A DNA stretch of 64,000 bases from Corynebacterium efficiens YS-314 (GCF_000011305.1 NC_004369.1:806001-870000); one strand, 5' to 3'; numbered from the stretch's first letter, positions 26,927 to 35,197 are shown. Notes: generated by a model not told the origin, from the sequence alone. Translations and numbers: made by a program.

Positions 26927-28044
26927 GCGGCCACCTTTCTGTCCATATAGTCCCCGAAGGTGGTTCCCCATGTCCGCCCTGATCGCGAGAGTGGTCCCTC
27001 CGGTGTGGATCGGAAGGGGAGACCATCGAGGACGAAGAGCACATCACCGTCCGGCAGCGGCAGGGCCTCTAGTCGGCCGTCGGTTTTCATGTTGTGGTGG
27101 AAGATGCACAGGCACTGGAGGTTCCAGGGGGTGGTCGGTCCGCCCTGGTTGTGGGGCAGGATGTGGTCGATCTGGCAGTGGACCGCCGCCACGCCGCAGC
27201 CGGGCACACGGCACGTGGCATCCCGTCCGCGCACGTACATCTTCATCTCCAGGGTGGGTGTGTAGTCGGGGGTTTCGGAGAAGGCGACCAGATCCATATC
27301 ACGCCGGCTGGTCACCTTGGCCTTCCAGAACTCGATCTGCTCCCGCGACAACCAGCCCCCGTCCGCGAGGAACTCAGGGGTGTCCTGGGTGCCGTAGGCG
27401 TGCATCGTCACGTCCGCGTGGATATTGCCCAGGACCAGAGCGGTGAAAGCGTCAACCGGGGTGATCCCCTGATCACGGACCAGTTTGTTGATCGCCGCAT
27501 TGAGCAGGGCCGCGTGATCCTGTGACACCGACACGGAGACCCTGACACCATCCGGACGACAGTGGAAGAAGACCCCGGCAGGGCGTTGCTCCGGCGGTTT
27601 CTTCTCCTCCGGCAGGAGACGTTCCCGAAGCCGTCGCAGCATCGCTGCGATGGACCCGGGTTGTGGCAGCACCTGGTGCTGCCGGGTGGGGGTCAGGTAG
27701 GCGGCGACGTGCTCGTCGAAAAGCGTCAGGAACCGGGAGGGGACCTTGGCCAGGGCGCGGGTGATGGTGTTCAGCCGCGGGAGGTCGAGGTGCCCGAGCT
27801 TGTCGACGAGGGCACGCAGCGCCGGGAGATCGCCGAGGAACCTCACCGTGAACAGCGACGCGGCGATGAATTTGCGGGGCAGGCCGGTTCGGAGGTTGAT
27901 CCGGAGGATGACGGTGGCCAGATCCGCATCCTCAGCGGGGAGCTGGTCACGCCAGAAATCCAGATCCCGGCGGTTCTTTTCAATAATCTCGCGGCTGAGG
28001 GCATCATCGGGGTTGGTGACTGCGTAAAAGAACAACTCGTTCAT
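26923..28044 (-). CDS. DUF222/HNH endonuclease-domain protein
   Basis: 373 residues, ATG after AGGAG. N-terminal DUF222-like helical region, then a C-terminal HNH nuclease module with CRVPGCG, CQIDHILPHNQGGPTTPWNL and CLCIFHHNMKT. This is the actinobacterial REP13E12-related family, often multicopy and sometimes borne on mobile repeats. No flanking repeats or transposase are visible here, so a resident gene is equally possible. DNA target and role unknown. It lies between two conserved genes (SRAP and sigH) and may be an insertion into the ancestral order. Confidence 0.85.
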   Translation of the reverse strand: MNELFFYAVTNPDDALSREIIEKNRRDLDFWRDQLPAEDADLATVILRINLRTGLPRKFIAASLFTVRFLGDLPALRALVDKLGHLDLPRLNTITRALAKVPSRFLTLFDEHVAAYLTPTRQHQVLPQPGSIAAMLRRLRERLLPEEKKPPEQRPAGVFFHCRPDGVRVSVSVSQDHAALLNAAINKLVRDQGITPVDAFTALVLGNIHADVTMHAYGTQDTPEFLADGGWLSREQIEFWKAKVTSRRDMDLVAFSETPDYTPTLEMKMYVRGRDATCRVPGCGVAAVHCQIDHILPHNQGGPTTPWNLQCLCIFHHNMKTDGRLEALPLPDGDVLFVLDGLPFRSTPEGPLSRSGRTWGTTFGDYMDRKVAA

Positions 28045-28215
28045 GCTCGACTCCTGTTCACGGTTTTCCTTGTACGTATGTTCTAAACCATGGACCGGAC
28101 ATCAGGGGGAGTGCGATCAGCAGATGCGCTGCTCAGAAGCTTAATCGACCACCCCCGTGGGGTCTTGGCAGAGCTCCACGTAGAATGGTTGACACGCGTT
28201 TTTGAAAGGGGCCCC

Positions 28216-28842
28216 ATGGCTGAGAACCGAACCGGCACAGCCGACAACGAAGAACTGGCCATCCGCTTCGAGGAGGAGGCTCTACCCCTGCTCGACCAGC
28301 TCTACGGTGGTGCCCTCCGGATGACCCGCAACCCGGCTGACGCTGAGGATCTGGTGCAGGACGCCTACATCAAGGCATTCCAGTCATTCGCCAGTTTCCG
28401 GCCCGGAACCAACCTCAAGGCCTGGCTGTACCGCATCATGACCAACACCTACATCAACATGTACCGGAAGAAACAGCGACAGCCGGCCCAGACACCGACT
28501 GAGGAGATCACCGACTACCAGCTGGTGGACACCTTCTCACACACCTCCACCGGCCTTGAGTCCGCAGAGGTTGAGGCGCTGAAGAACCTCCCCGACGGAC
28601 AGATCGCCGACGCGATGAACCAACTCAGTCCGGAATTCCGCATGGTGGTCTATTATGCCGATGTGGAGGGGCTCGCCTACAAGGAGATAGCCGAAATCAT
28701 GGACGTTCCTCTGGGAACGGTCATGTCACGCCTCCACCGTGGAAGAAAACAGCTACGTGGGATGTTGAAGGAAGTAGCGCAAGAACAGGGGATCGGTTTA
28801 GGCCATCCCGACATGCAGAAGACCTCGGAGGCGAAGAAATGA
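28216..28842 (+). CDS. sigH: ECF sigma factor SigH
   Basis: 208 residues from ATG 28216, with GAAAGGGG just upstream; an earlier in-frame ATG at 28090 lacks such a site and the upstream stretch looks like leader. Sigma-70 region 2 ([37 protein letters not shown]) and region 4 ([44 protein letters not shown]) are complete. SigH directs the response to thiol-oxidative and heat stress, transcribing thioredoxin and mycothiol genes. Its stop overlaps the ATG of its redox-sensing anti-sigma factor. Confidence 0.95.
   Translation: MAENRTGTADNEELAIRFEEEALPLLDQLYGGALRMTRNPADAEDLVQDAYIKAFQSFASFRPGTNLKAWLYRIMTNTYINMYRKKQRQPAQTPTEEITDYQLVDTFSHTSTGLESAEVEALKNLPDGQIADAMNQLSPEFRMVVYYADVEGLAYKEIAEIMDVPLGTVMSRLHRGRKQLRGMLKEVAQEQGIGLGHPDMQKTSEAKK
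28714..28740 (+). promoter_or_regulatory. Possible internal SigH-type promoter for rshA
   Basis: GGAAC (28714-28718) is followed after 19 bases by CGT (28738-28740, next base G rather than the consensus T). This lies inside sigH about 100 bases before rshA. C. glutamicum is reported to have a SigH-dependent rshA promoter within sigH, so the position fits, but the -10 is imperfect. Confidence 0.3.
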
Positions 28843-29114
28843 CAGACAGCAATTGCGGATGCGGCTGTCCACACGACAATTGCGGCTGCTCCGAATTCCA
28901 CGAGACCATGTACCTGCTCCTCGATGACCAACTCACAGCGGAGGAATGCAGTAGGCTCCGCGCCCACGCGGAAGAATGCCCCAACTGTGCCCAGTTGCTC
29001 AATGCAGAGGCGGAATTCAGGGCTCTCCTACGGAAATGCTGTTGCCCACCAGCCCCCGTTGAACTGCGGCAACGAATCTCCTACCAACTCCGGGTGGAGT
29101 TTCGGCAGAGTTGA
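28839..29114 (+). CDS. rshA: Zinc anti-sigma factor RshA
   Basis: 91 residues, ATG overlapping the sigH stop. ZAS family: His43-x3-Cys47-x2-Cys50 in AHAEECPNC plus an upstream His near 21 form the zinc and redox switch that releases SigH on disulfide stress. The N-terminus is unusually cysteine-rich ([12 protein letters not shown]) and another CCC lies near residue 66, so thiol chemistry may be more elaborate than in RsrA. Two hairpins follow. Confidence 0.92.
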   Translation: MTDSNCGCGCPHDNCGCSEFHETMYLLLDDQLTAEECSRLRAHAEECPNCAQLLNAEAEFRALLRKCCCPPAPVELRQRISYQLRVEFRQS

Positions 29115-29132
29115 AAAGCCCGCAGGATGACC

Positions 29133-29172
29133 CCGATGCCCGGCGGAAGATGATCCTTCTCCCGGGCATCGG
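29133..29172 (+). terminator. First hairpin after rshA
   Basis: CCGATGCCCGG (29133-29143) pairs with CCGGGCATCGG (29162-29172), with a further inner GAAG/CTTC pairing. No T-run follows; it precedes the stronger terminator at 29195. Confidence 0.55.
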
Positions 29173-29194
29173 CGTGTCCTGAGCGGGTAAGAAA

Positions 29195-29231
29195 AAACCA
29201 TCCGGAAGAGAACTTCTCTTCCGGATGGTTT
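29195..29231. terminator. Bidirectional terminator between rshA and the bL37 gene
   Basis: An 18-base perfect inverted repeat (29195-29212 and 29214-29231, arms beginning AAACCATCCGGAAG) with one central base. The AAA/TTT ends serve as T-tracts in either direction for the convergent genes. Confidence 0.8.
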
Positions 29232-29238
29232 ATCTTAT

Positions 29239-29313
29239 TTAGGAATTGGGGCGCTTACCGTGGTTGGCGCCCTTCTTGCGGCGATCCTTGCGCTTACGTC
29301 CTCGCTTGCTCAT
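29239..29313 (-). CDS. 50S ribosomal protein bL37 (24 residues)
   Basis: A 24-codon gene starting at ATG 29313 with a perfect AGGAGG five bases upstream. The product begins MSKRGRKRKDRRKKGANH and ends GKRPNS; it is almost wholly basic. It closely resembles bL37, the small actinobacterial large-subunit protein seen in mycobacterial ribosome structures, where it lies among rRNA helices. It is too short for usual gene callers. It sits between rshA and whcE in the same orientation as whcE. Confidence 0.85.
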   Translation of the reverse strand: MSKRGRKRKDRRKKGANHGKRPNS

Positions 29314-29478
29314 GAGGTCCTCCTTCTGTCTGAATGTTGATCAACCTACAACACTTTAGTCGGTGCCCATCAGGGAACAAAGCTGAGGTCAGCAGATTCA
29401 CCGGTGCCTGTATTCTGTTATGCAACCCGGTGGTTGAACCGGTGTGTTCTGAGTGGTCAGAACGGTGTGGTGACTGTT

Positions 29479-29739
29479 TTAGACAGCAATGCGGGCACGG
29501 CCGCGGCCGCGGTTCTTGCGACGCTTGAGTGCGCGACGCTCGTCCTCGCTCATGCCACCCCAGACGCCTGCATCCTGGCCGGTCTCCAGTGCCCATGCGA
29601 GGCACTGGGTGGTGACGGGGCAACGGTTGCAGACCATCTTTGCGGAGGCAATCTGGGCGAGTGCCGGGCCGGAGTTGCCGACAGGGAAGAACAGCTCAGG
29701 GTCTTCTTCGCGGCATACTGCTTCGTGGCGCCAATCCAT
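29479..29739 (-). CDS. whcE: WhiB1-type iron-sulfur regulator WhcE
   Basis: 86 residues. Cysteines at 9, 37, 40 and 46 bind a [4Fe-4S] cluster; the GVWGG turn is at 58-62; the C-terminus is a basic tail KRRKNRGRGRARIAV. WhiB1 of M. tuberculosis binds SigA and responds to nitric oxide; WhcE of C. glutamicum is tied to oxidative stress. It stands next to sigH/rshA as in C. glutamicum. An AAGGAG ribosome-binding site precedes the ATG. Its upstream region is long and contains the 29845-29864 palindrome. Confidence 0.92.
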   Translation of the reverse strand: MDWRHEAVCREEDPELFFPVGNSGPALAQIASAKMVCNRCPVTTQCLAWALETGQDAGVWGGMSEDERRALKRRKNRGRGRARIAV

Positions 29740-29844
29740 TTCGATAACTCCTTTTCAGTAAAACTCTTTGTCAATGGTGTTCGGGCGCGCTACATGGAAC
29801 CTCGGAAAGGTTCGGTTCACTGGAAAGTCCCGGGCATGGGGATG

Positions 29845-29864
29845 AAGACGCAATCTTGCGTCTT
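29845..29864. promoter_or_regulatory. 20-base palindrome upstream of whcE
   Basis: AAGACGCAA (29845-29853) and TTGCGTCTT (29856-29864) are exact complements around TC. It lies 105 bases upstream of the whcE start. It could be an operator or, followed on the plus strand by GTTGTTT, a weak terminator. Confidence 0.5.
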
Positions 29865-30295
29865 GTTGTTTACCTGGGGTTAATGTGGCGCTGCACCGGA
29901 ATTAAGAATCAGTTGTTTCTGCGTTCTTGTTGGTACTTGGAAATCATGTCATGTACACCGCCCGTTGGCTAGACCCTAACGCCATTTTGTGGGCAACGTC
30001 ACCCGATTTATAGTCAAAATAGCTTTGATAGGTACCGTTTGCGTGTGCTGAATCACATTGACCTGGTTGCCCATAAAGGGCAAATATCGCATCTACCAGT
30101 GGTTTCTGATGTCCTGTGGGAAAAGAGCCGGAGCTCACACTGTCAAGTTCGTAATCACTTAACAAAGAAACTAACGACGTGTAACGCCTTTACATTCCTA
30201 CTTTTCCACCCCGCTGCGGGTTGGCGTCAAGATAGAAATATTCTCAGGAATCTACCGTGATACCTCTCCGGATGGGTGACGGGGAAGTTAACAGC

Positions 30296-30301
30296 TAGAC
30301 T
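30296..30301 (+). promoter_or_regulatory. -10 hexamer before the four-helix membrane protein gene
   Basis: TAGACT lies 8 bases before GTG 30310, favouring leaderless initiation there over the in-frame GTG 30304, which is only 2 bases after the hexamer. Confidence 0.5.
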
Positions 30302-30309
30302 CTGTGCAC

Positions 30310-30726
30310 GTGACATCTTCAATCGTGCCGCCCACCATCCGCTGGGGCGGAATCATCGCCCTCATCCAGTCCGGAATCGGTCTCGCCTACGCATTTTTCC
30401 TCATTTACAGGGAATTCACGGGCCAGGACGATCCGAGCATCGTCTACGAATCGACGGAGGCGAACACCTGGGTCGGGTTCGGTACCGCGGTGTTCTTCAT
30501 TATCATCTTCGGCACTGTTTTTGCCGGGGCGTTGAGCATGATGAGTGGCAGGCGGTGGGGTCGGGGCCCCATCATCATGCTCAACATCATCTTCTTCCCG
30601 GTCGCCTATTACATGTTCAGCGAGGGCCGCTATCTGTGGGCAGCGATCGTCGCACTTTCCGCGGCTGGGTGCCTGGCGATGCTCTTCAATGCACGTTCAG
30701 TGCACTGGATGGCCAACCAGTACTAG
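30310..30726 (+). CDS. Four-helix integral membrane protein of unknown function
   Basis: 138 residues from GTG 30310 (GTG 30304 is the alternative). Four hydrophobic helices are visible: near 12-34 (GGIIALIQSGIGLAYAFFL), 53-78 (FGTAVFFIIIFGTVFAGAL), 85-104 (PIIMLNIIFFPVAYYMF) and 108-128 (LWAAIVALSAAGCLAMLF). The loop after helix 2 is SGRRWGRGP. No catalytic motif. The slot corresponds to cg0879 in C. glutamicum. It is convergent with the PQQ-like protein gene. Function unknown. Confidence 0.8.
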   Translation: MTSSIVPPTIRWGGIIALIQSGIGLAYAFFLIYREFTGQDDPSIVYESTEANTWVGFGTAVFFIIIFGTVFAGALSMMSGRRWGRGPIIMLNIIFFPVAYYMFSEGRYLWAAIVALSAAGCLAMLFNARSVHWMANQY

Positions 30727-30739
30727 CCGGGGTTGCCTC

Positions 30740-31945
30740 TTAGCTCAGTCCCACCAGTTCGGACCCGCGCTTTTCGACGATCGTTTCACCCGCGAGGCCC
30801 AGGAAAACCGGACCTTCATAACCGCCTCGGTCCACAGGGATGATGCGGGAGACTTCCCCGGTGTCCCAATTCGCCACGGCGATGCCATCGGCGACGGGGT
30901 AGAGGAGGTTGCCGTCAACGGCGATGCCGGTTCCGATTGCGTCGTCAAGTTCCAGGGTCAGGGCCAGTATGTCGGGGGAGAAGAGCATGAGCTGGCTGCC
31001 ATTGAACCAGGACATGTGGTGGGGGAGATCCGCGGTGGCCTGGGAAAACGGGGGAGCGGGGAAGTCGACGTCGTCCACGGGTTGTTCATGAACGGCCACG
31101 CCATTGTTGTCATAGGAGACGATCCTGGGCGTGGGGTTTTCGACGTAGACAGCGGCGCTGTCGGTACCGATGGCGACGAGGCGGGCATCCGGGGACTGGA
31201 GTTCGATGCTCTGGGTGACATCGGGCATACGTGCGTCCTCCGGCGTGGTGGGTTGCAGGCGGAGGAAGGTGCCACCATCGGGGCAGTTCTCGGTGACCGC
31301 GAGTAGTTCCTTGCGGGTCATCGCGGAGGTGATGGAGCATTCGGGGAAGGGCTGTTGGTTGGCTTCCTGGTCCGCCTCGACCTCACCGTATTCCACGGTC
31401 CTCACCATGTCGGAGCGCCAGAGTTCCACGCGTTCGGGGCCCACGGTGCCCACGTGGTCATTGGAGGCGATGGGGGCAACTTCCTCATCGGCGCTGGAGC
31501 TGCGGGTCGCCTTGTACCGGCCGTCGGTGGCGTTGATGGCCACGACATCGCCGCATCCCACCCCGGTGCGGTAGGTGGCCACGGCTGCGTCGAAAGCGGC
31601 TGATAGCGCACACAGGTCCACATCGCGGTCATAGGTCCAGAGCACCTGACCATCAGGGGTGTGGGCGCGCAGCGTGTTGCTCTCGGAGGCGATGATGACC
31701 CCGGCGGAGATGACCGGCAGGTGGGCACCCGGGGTGGTGTCGGTAACCCGCCAGATCTCCTCGAGATTTTCGGGCACGCTGCTCAGAGCCGTGGTGGCCA
31801 CGAAGGGCTCAGGCGCCGGGGTGAGTTCCGATCCGCGGATGGGGGCTGTTGCCCAGGCGGAGACCACCGCGATGAGGGCCACCGCGGTCAGGACACCCGT
31901 GATGATGAGATCGTTCCGGGTGTGGCGAAGTGGTTTCTCCGACAT
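30740..31945 (-). CDS. Membrane-anchored PQQ-like beta-propeller protein (Rv3212-like)
   Basis: 401 residues. N-terminal anchor at about 13-33 (LIITGVLTAVALIAVVSAW) followed by an extracytoplasmic domain with repeated propeller blades of the PQQ-like type, for example NTLRAHTPDGQVLWTYDRD and GDVVAINATDGRYKA. Four cysteines probably form disulfides outside the membrane. It resembles Rv3212, which in mycobacteria also adjoins rhlE. No enzymatic PQQ use is implied; such propellers often scaffold envelope complexes. It follows rhlE by 3 bases on the same strand, so co-expression is likely. Confidence 0.8.
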   Translation of the reverse strand: MSEKPLRHTRNDLIITGVLTAVALIAVVSAWATAPIRGSELTPAPEPFVATTALSSVPENLEEIWRVTDTTPGAHLPVISAGVIIASESNTLRAHTPDGQVLWTYDRDVDLCALSAAFDAAVATYRTGVGCGDVVAINATDGRYKATRSSSADEEVAPIASNDHVGTVGPERVELWRSDMVRTVEYGEVEADQEANQQPFPECSITSAMTRKELLAVTENCPDGGTFLRLQPTTPEDARMPDVTQSIELQSPDARLVAIGTDSAAVYVENPTPRIVSYDNNGVAVHEQPVDDVDFPAPPFSQATADLPHHMSWFNGSQLMLFSPDILALTLELDDAIGTGIAVDGNLLYPVADGIAVANWDTGEVSRIIPVDRGGYEGPVFLGLAGETIVEKRGSELVGLS

Positions 31946-31948
31946 GCA

Positions 31949-33223
31949 TTATCTCCTGCGGCGGGGTACGCGGGCGGTGACCGCGCCACCGAGGACCTTG
32001 GTTGCGGGGCCGACGCGGTCACCGGCCCCCTCGGGGATGTCGAGGGTGTCGTAGAGTTCCGGTGAGGTGGAGAACCACTGTGGTGGATTGGGTTGGCCGA
32101 GCTCGAGCTCATTGTTGATGGCGGTCCATTTCAGCAGCTCATCATAGCCAACGAGGGTGACCGCGGTGCCGGTGTGCCCGGCGCGACCGGTGCGTCCGAT
32201 GCGGTGGACATACGTCATCGGGTCATCGGGGGTCTGGTAGTTGATCACGTGGGTGACATCATCGATGTCGATGCCGCGGGCCGCCACATCAGTGGCCACG
32301 AGGATGTCGATCTTGCCGCTGCGGAAGGCGTTGAGGGAGCGTTCGCGGGCGGGCTGGCCCATGTCTCCGTGGACGGATCCAACGGTGAAACCACGGGCGG
32401 CGAGGTCCTCGGCGACCTGGGCGGCGGTGCGTTTGGTACGGGCGAAGATGATGGTCTTGCCACGTCCGCGGGCCTGGAGAATGCGGGCGGTGACCGCCTC
32501 CTTATCCATGCGGTGGGCCTGGAAGACGATCTGGCGGGTGGTGGCGTGGGTGGCGGCCGAGTCGGCGGATTCTGCGCGGATGTGCACCGGTTTGTCCAGG
32601 AAGCTCCGTGCCAGGGTGAGGATGGGGCCAGGCATGGTGGCGGAGAACAGCATCGTCTGGTGTTTGTGGGTCAGCGCCCTCATGATCTTCTCGATGTCCG
32701 GCAGGAAACCCAGGTCCAGCATCTCGTCGGCTTCATCGAGCACGAGGATGGCCACCTTGTCCAGGCGCAGTGCGCCCCGCTGGTAGAGGTCCAGCAGGCG
32801 TCCCGGGGTGCCCACCACGACATCAACACCAGTCTCGAGGGCGTCGATCTGCTCCTCGTACGGGGTGCCACCATAGAAGGTGAACACCTTCAGTGGGAGA
32901 TTCACCGCCGCGCGTTCGAGATCCTCACCGACCTGGACAGCCAGCTCGCGGGTTGGCACGATGACCAGGGCACGGGGGGTGCCGTCGATCTCCTCGATAT
33001 CAGCGGAGTCGAAGACCCGGTCCAACAGCGGGACACCGAAACCGTAGGTCTTGCCCATGCCGGTGCGGGCCTGTCCGATGAGGTCGTGACCGTCGAGCGC
33101 GATGGGAAGGGTGTACTCCTGGATCGCAAAGGTGTGGCGGATACCGAGGGCGTCGAGGGCGTCGGTGATCTCCGCCGCGACACCGAGCTCTGTGAACGTG
33201 GGGCGAGGGCTTTCAGAAGACAC
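31949..33223 (-). CDS. rhlE: DEAD-box RNA helicase RhlE
   Basis: 424 residues from GTG 33223. All core motifs are present: Q motif near 34, motif I ARTGMGKT, Ia PTRELA, Ib TPGRLLD, II DEAD, III SAT, IV IIFARTKR, V ATDVAARGID and VI HRIGRTGRAG. The C-terminal tail is short and basic, as in the Rv3211 type. The -10 TAGTAT lies 7 bases upstream, so the mRNA would be leaderless. Likely roles are RNA remodelling in ribosome assembly or decay. It heads a two-gene unit with the propeller protein. Confidence 0.93.
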   Translation of the reverse strand: MSSESPRPTFTELGVAAEITDALDALGIRHTFAIQEYTLPIALDGHDLIGQARTGMGKTYGFGVPLLDRVFDSADIEEIDGTPRALVIVPTRELAVQVGEDLERAAVNLPLKVFTFYGGTPYEEQIDALETGVDVVVGTPGRLLDLYQRGALRLDKVAILVLDEADEMLDLGFLPDIEKIMRALTHKHQTMLFSATMPGPILTLARSFLDKPVHIRAESADSAATHATTRQIVFQAHRMDKEAVTARILQARGRGKTIIFARTKRTAAQVAEDLAARGFTVGSVHGDMGQPARERSLNAFRSGKIDILVATDVAARGIDIDDVTHVINYQTPDDPMTYVHRIGRTGRAGHTGTAVTLVGYDELLKWTAINNELELGQPNPPQWFSTSPELYDTLDIPEGAGDRVGPATKVLGGAVTARVPRRRR

Positions 33224-33230
33224 AACTTAG

Positions 33231-33236
33231 ATACTA
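33231..33236 (-). promoter_or_regulatory. -10 hexamer of rhlE
   Basis: Minus-strand TAGTAT, 7 bases before GTG 33223. The divergent DUF3107 gene has TACAAT at 33249-33254 on the plus strand with a normal leader and ribosome-binding site. Confidence 0.55.
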
Positions 33237-33291
33237 TCGTTGCACGGATACAATAGGGTCATTCCACACAAACGAGTCTTTTAGGAGAAGC

Positions 33292-33519
33292 ATGGATATC
33301 AAGATCGGTTTCGCTGATTCCGCACGTGAACTCATTATTTCGTCCAACCAGAGCCAGGATGAGGTGGCGGCGAAGGTCTCCGAGGCTCTGTCCGACGACT
33401 CCGGGATCTTCGACATGACCGATGACAAGGGGCGTCGCTTCCTGGTCCGTAACAACCGCATCGCCTATGTAGAGGTCGGCACCACCACCCCGCGCACCGT
33501 CGGTTTCGCCGGCGCATAA
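33292..33519 (+). CDS. DUF3107 family protein
   Basis: 75 residues, ATG after TAGGAG. Starts MDIKIGFADSARELII and ends TTPRTVGFAGA, the standard beginning and end of this actinobacterial family. A small alpha/beta protein with no membrane segment; I see no catalytic motif. A TACAAT -10 lies at 33249. The DUF3152 gene follows 18 bases later and may share the mRNA. Function unknown. Confidence 0.88.
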   Translation: MDIKIGFADSARELIISSNQSQDEVAAKVSEALSDDSGIFDMTDDKGRRFLVRNNRIAYVEVGTTTPRTVGFAGA

Positions 33520-33537
33520 ACGGGGTCGTTGGAGTAA

Positions 33538-34407
33538 GTGAAACAGGAACCGCTGTGGGTCCGCCTCGCCCATGAACTCGGCTGGCGTGCCTATGCCATC
33601 CCGGTCCTGGCCGTGATCACGGTCTGGGTGCTGGTGGACGTGTTCTCCAGCAGCGGCGCCACCGAGGGGGAGATGACGGCGTCGACAAGCACGACGGCGA
33701 CCACCCGCTCCCCGGAACCCGCCCCGATGGCCGGCCCGGACCCGGCAGACGCGGACCCCTTGTCGATTCCTCCGACGGAACTACCCCCCGGTGGCCCGTT
33801 CACGCAGGAGGGTGAGGGGAGTTTCCGGGTGGTGGGCAATCCGCTGCCCCCGGTTGGTGAGGGGCGTGTGTACACCTACATCATTGAGGTGGAAAACGGC
33901 ATCGACACCGCCGCCTACGGGGGCGATGACGGCTTCGTCTCGGTGGTCGATGCCACCCTGGCCAATCCCAAGGGGTGGATCGCCAATCCGGATTATGCCT
34001 TTCAGCATGTGCGGCCCGATGAGGATCCCGATCTGCGGATCCAGTTGAGTTCGCTGGCCACGACTCACGCCCTGTGTGGCAATGACATCGAGATGGAGAC
34101 CAGCTGTTTCTACTCGGACGGCAACCGTGTCCTCATCAACGAGTCGCGGTGGATCCGTGGTGCCCTGCCGTTCGACGGGGATCTCGGGTCGTACCGCCAG
34201 TACCTGATCAACCATGAGGTCGGCCATGGTCTGGGGTATGCCGCCCATGATCACTGCGCCGCCGACGGTGAGCTCGCGCCGATCATGATGCAGCAGACAC
34301 TCAGTTTGAACAACTCTGAGCTGTACCGCATCGATCCGGATGAGGTGTACCCGGATGATGGTGCCACCTGCGTATACAATCCGTGGCCGTATCCGCGGGG
34401 CCTGTAG
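33538..34407 (+). CDS. DUF3152 membrane-anchored zincin-like metalloprotease
   Basis: 289 residues, GTG start with GGAGTAA upstream. One N-terminal membrane helix (about 18-38, YAIPVLAVITVWVLVDVF), a Ser/Thr/Pro-rich spacer to about 90, then an extracytoplasmic DUF3152 domain. The domain carries an extended zinc motif, HEVGHGLGYAAHDH, near 226-239, which reads HExGHxxGxxxH and suggests a metzincin-like peptidase. Two to three cysteines in the domain may form disulfides. Substrate unknown; location outside the membrane suggests envelope protein processing. Confidence 0.85.
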   Translation: MKQEPLWVRLAHELGWRAYAIPVLAVITVWVLVDVFSSSGATEGEMTASTSTTATTRSPEPAPMAGPDPADADPLSIPPTELPPGGPFTQEGEGSFRVVGNPLPPVGEGRVYTYIIEVENGIDTAAYGGDDGFVSVVDATLANPKGWIANPDYAFQHVRPDEDPDLRIQLSSLATTHALCGNDIEMETSCFYSDGNRVLINESRWIRGALPFDGDLGSYRQYLINHEVGHGLGYAAHDHCAADGELAPIMMQQTLSLNNSELYRIDPDEVYPDDGATCVYNPWPYPRGL

Positions 34408-34430
34408 TTCCCAGAATGTGAGGAAAAACC

Positions 34431-35195
34431 ATGTCCAATCAGCTCCCCGATCACATCCGCGATGCCTTCCAGGTGGGTATCGGTCCCGCCGAGGGCCTCG
34501 GTGGGGCGTGGGACCATGGTTTCCGTGTGGGCAACACCGTGTTCTCCCGGGTGACCAACCCGGAAATCGCCTCCTGGTCCTCGAAGGTGCGGGAGGGGCT
34601 GCGACCGGAGGGGGTGCGGGTGGTGCGTCCGATCCGTTCCACGGATGGTCGTTTCGTGGTCTCCGGGTGGCGCGCCTCGGTGTATTCCACCGGTGAGGTC
34701 AGCCAGCGTGTGGATGAAACCGTCGTGGCTGCCCTGCGCCTGGCTGATGCCCTGGTCAACGCGCCCAAACCGGAGCTGGAGCCGTTGAACCTGTTTGCCC
34801 GTGCGGATACCCGCGCCTGGGATGACCAGGCCGGGCGCATCGGGTCCCTGCTGCGCCCCATTGATCAGCCGGTGCAGGTGTGCCACGCGGATATGCTGGC
34901 GACCACTTTGTACTCGGCCACCCAACCCCCGGTGGTCACGGATCTCGTACCCCTGGTCCGGCCGCATGGTTTCACCGCGGCGCTGGTCATCATCGATGGT
35001 TTGCTGCTGGGGGCTGTCGACGAGGGCATTCTCCGCCGGTTCTCCCATCTGCCCGATATTGACCAGCTGCTGCTGCGTGCCTTCCTCTACCGTCGTAATG
35101 TGCAGGAGCTGACCGGAACCACGGATCAGAACATACTTTCGAATCTGGGTAGGGTGGAAACCACGCTCGTGTCCTATCTGTCTGACACACTCTAG
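34431..35195 (+). CDS. TIGR02569 family protein
   Basis: 254 residues, ATG after GAGGAAAAA. Conserved actinobacterial family found upstream of adnA. Recognisable blocks: GGAWDHGFRVGNTVFSRV, VRVVRPIRSTDGRFVVSGWRA and VCHADMLATTLY. The arrangement recalls aminoglycoside phosphotransferase or kinase-like folds (HAD in place of HxD), but I cannot place catalytic residues with confidence. Only two bases separate it from adnA, suggesting one operon with the repair genes. Function unknown. Confidence 0.82.
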   Translation: MSNQLPDHIRDAFQVGIGPAEGLGGAWDHGFRVGNTVFSRVTNPEIASWSSKVREGLRPEGVRVVRPIRSTDGRFVVSGWRASVYSTGEVSQRVDETVVAALRLADALVNAPKPELEPLNLFARADTRAWDDQAGRIGSLLRPIDQPVQVCHADMLATTLYSATQPPVVTDLVPLVRPHGFTAALVIIDGLLLGAVDEGILRRFSHLPDIDQLLLRAFLYRRNVQELTGTTDQNILSNLGRVETTLVSYLSDTL

Positions 35196-35197
35196 GT

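Larger units (their letters stand above)
29740..30309. other. 570-base AT-richer non-coding region between whcE and a membrane protein gene
   Basis: No convincing gene; short frames on both strands lack ribosome-binding sites and normal codon bias. The region is markedly AT-richer than neighbours. It contains a perfect palindrome at 29845-29864, a GAACCT/AGGTTC hairpin at 29797-29813, a TTGCCC/GGGCAA hairpin near 30067-30083 and, at 30042-30057, a weak match (CGTGTGCTGAATCACA) to the cAMP-receptor (GlxR) consensus. It probably holds the whcE control region and promoter. Confidence 0.55.

Noticed and set aside
28090..28215. N-terminal extension of SigH by 42 residues
   Set aside because: Extension lacks a ribosome-binding site and similarity to sigma region 1; ATG 28216 with GAAAGGGG gives the usual SigH length.
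29898..29925. GGAAT-19-CGTT match to a SigH promoter
   Set aside because: Points away from whcE and ends nearly 400 bases before the next plus-strand gene; no equivalent exists on the whcE strand, so it is likely chance.
30042..30057. cAMP receptor (GlxR) site CGTGTGCTGAATCACA
   Set aside because: Only the right half fits the consensus; it is about 300 bases from either gene. Kept as a remark in the intergenic entry, not as a feature.
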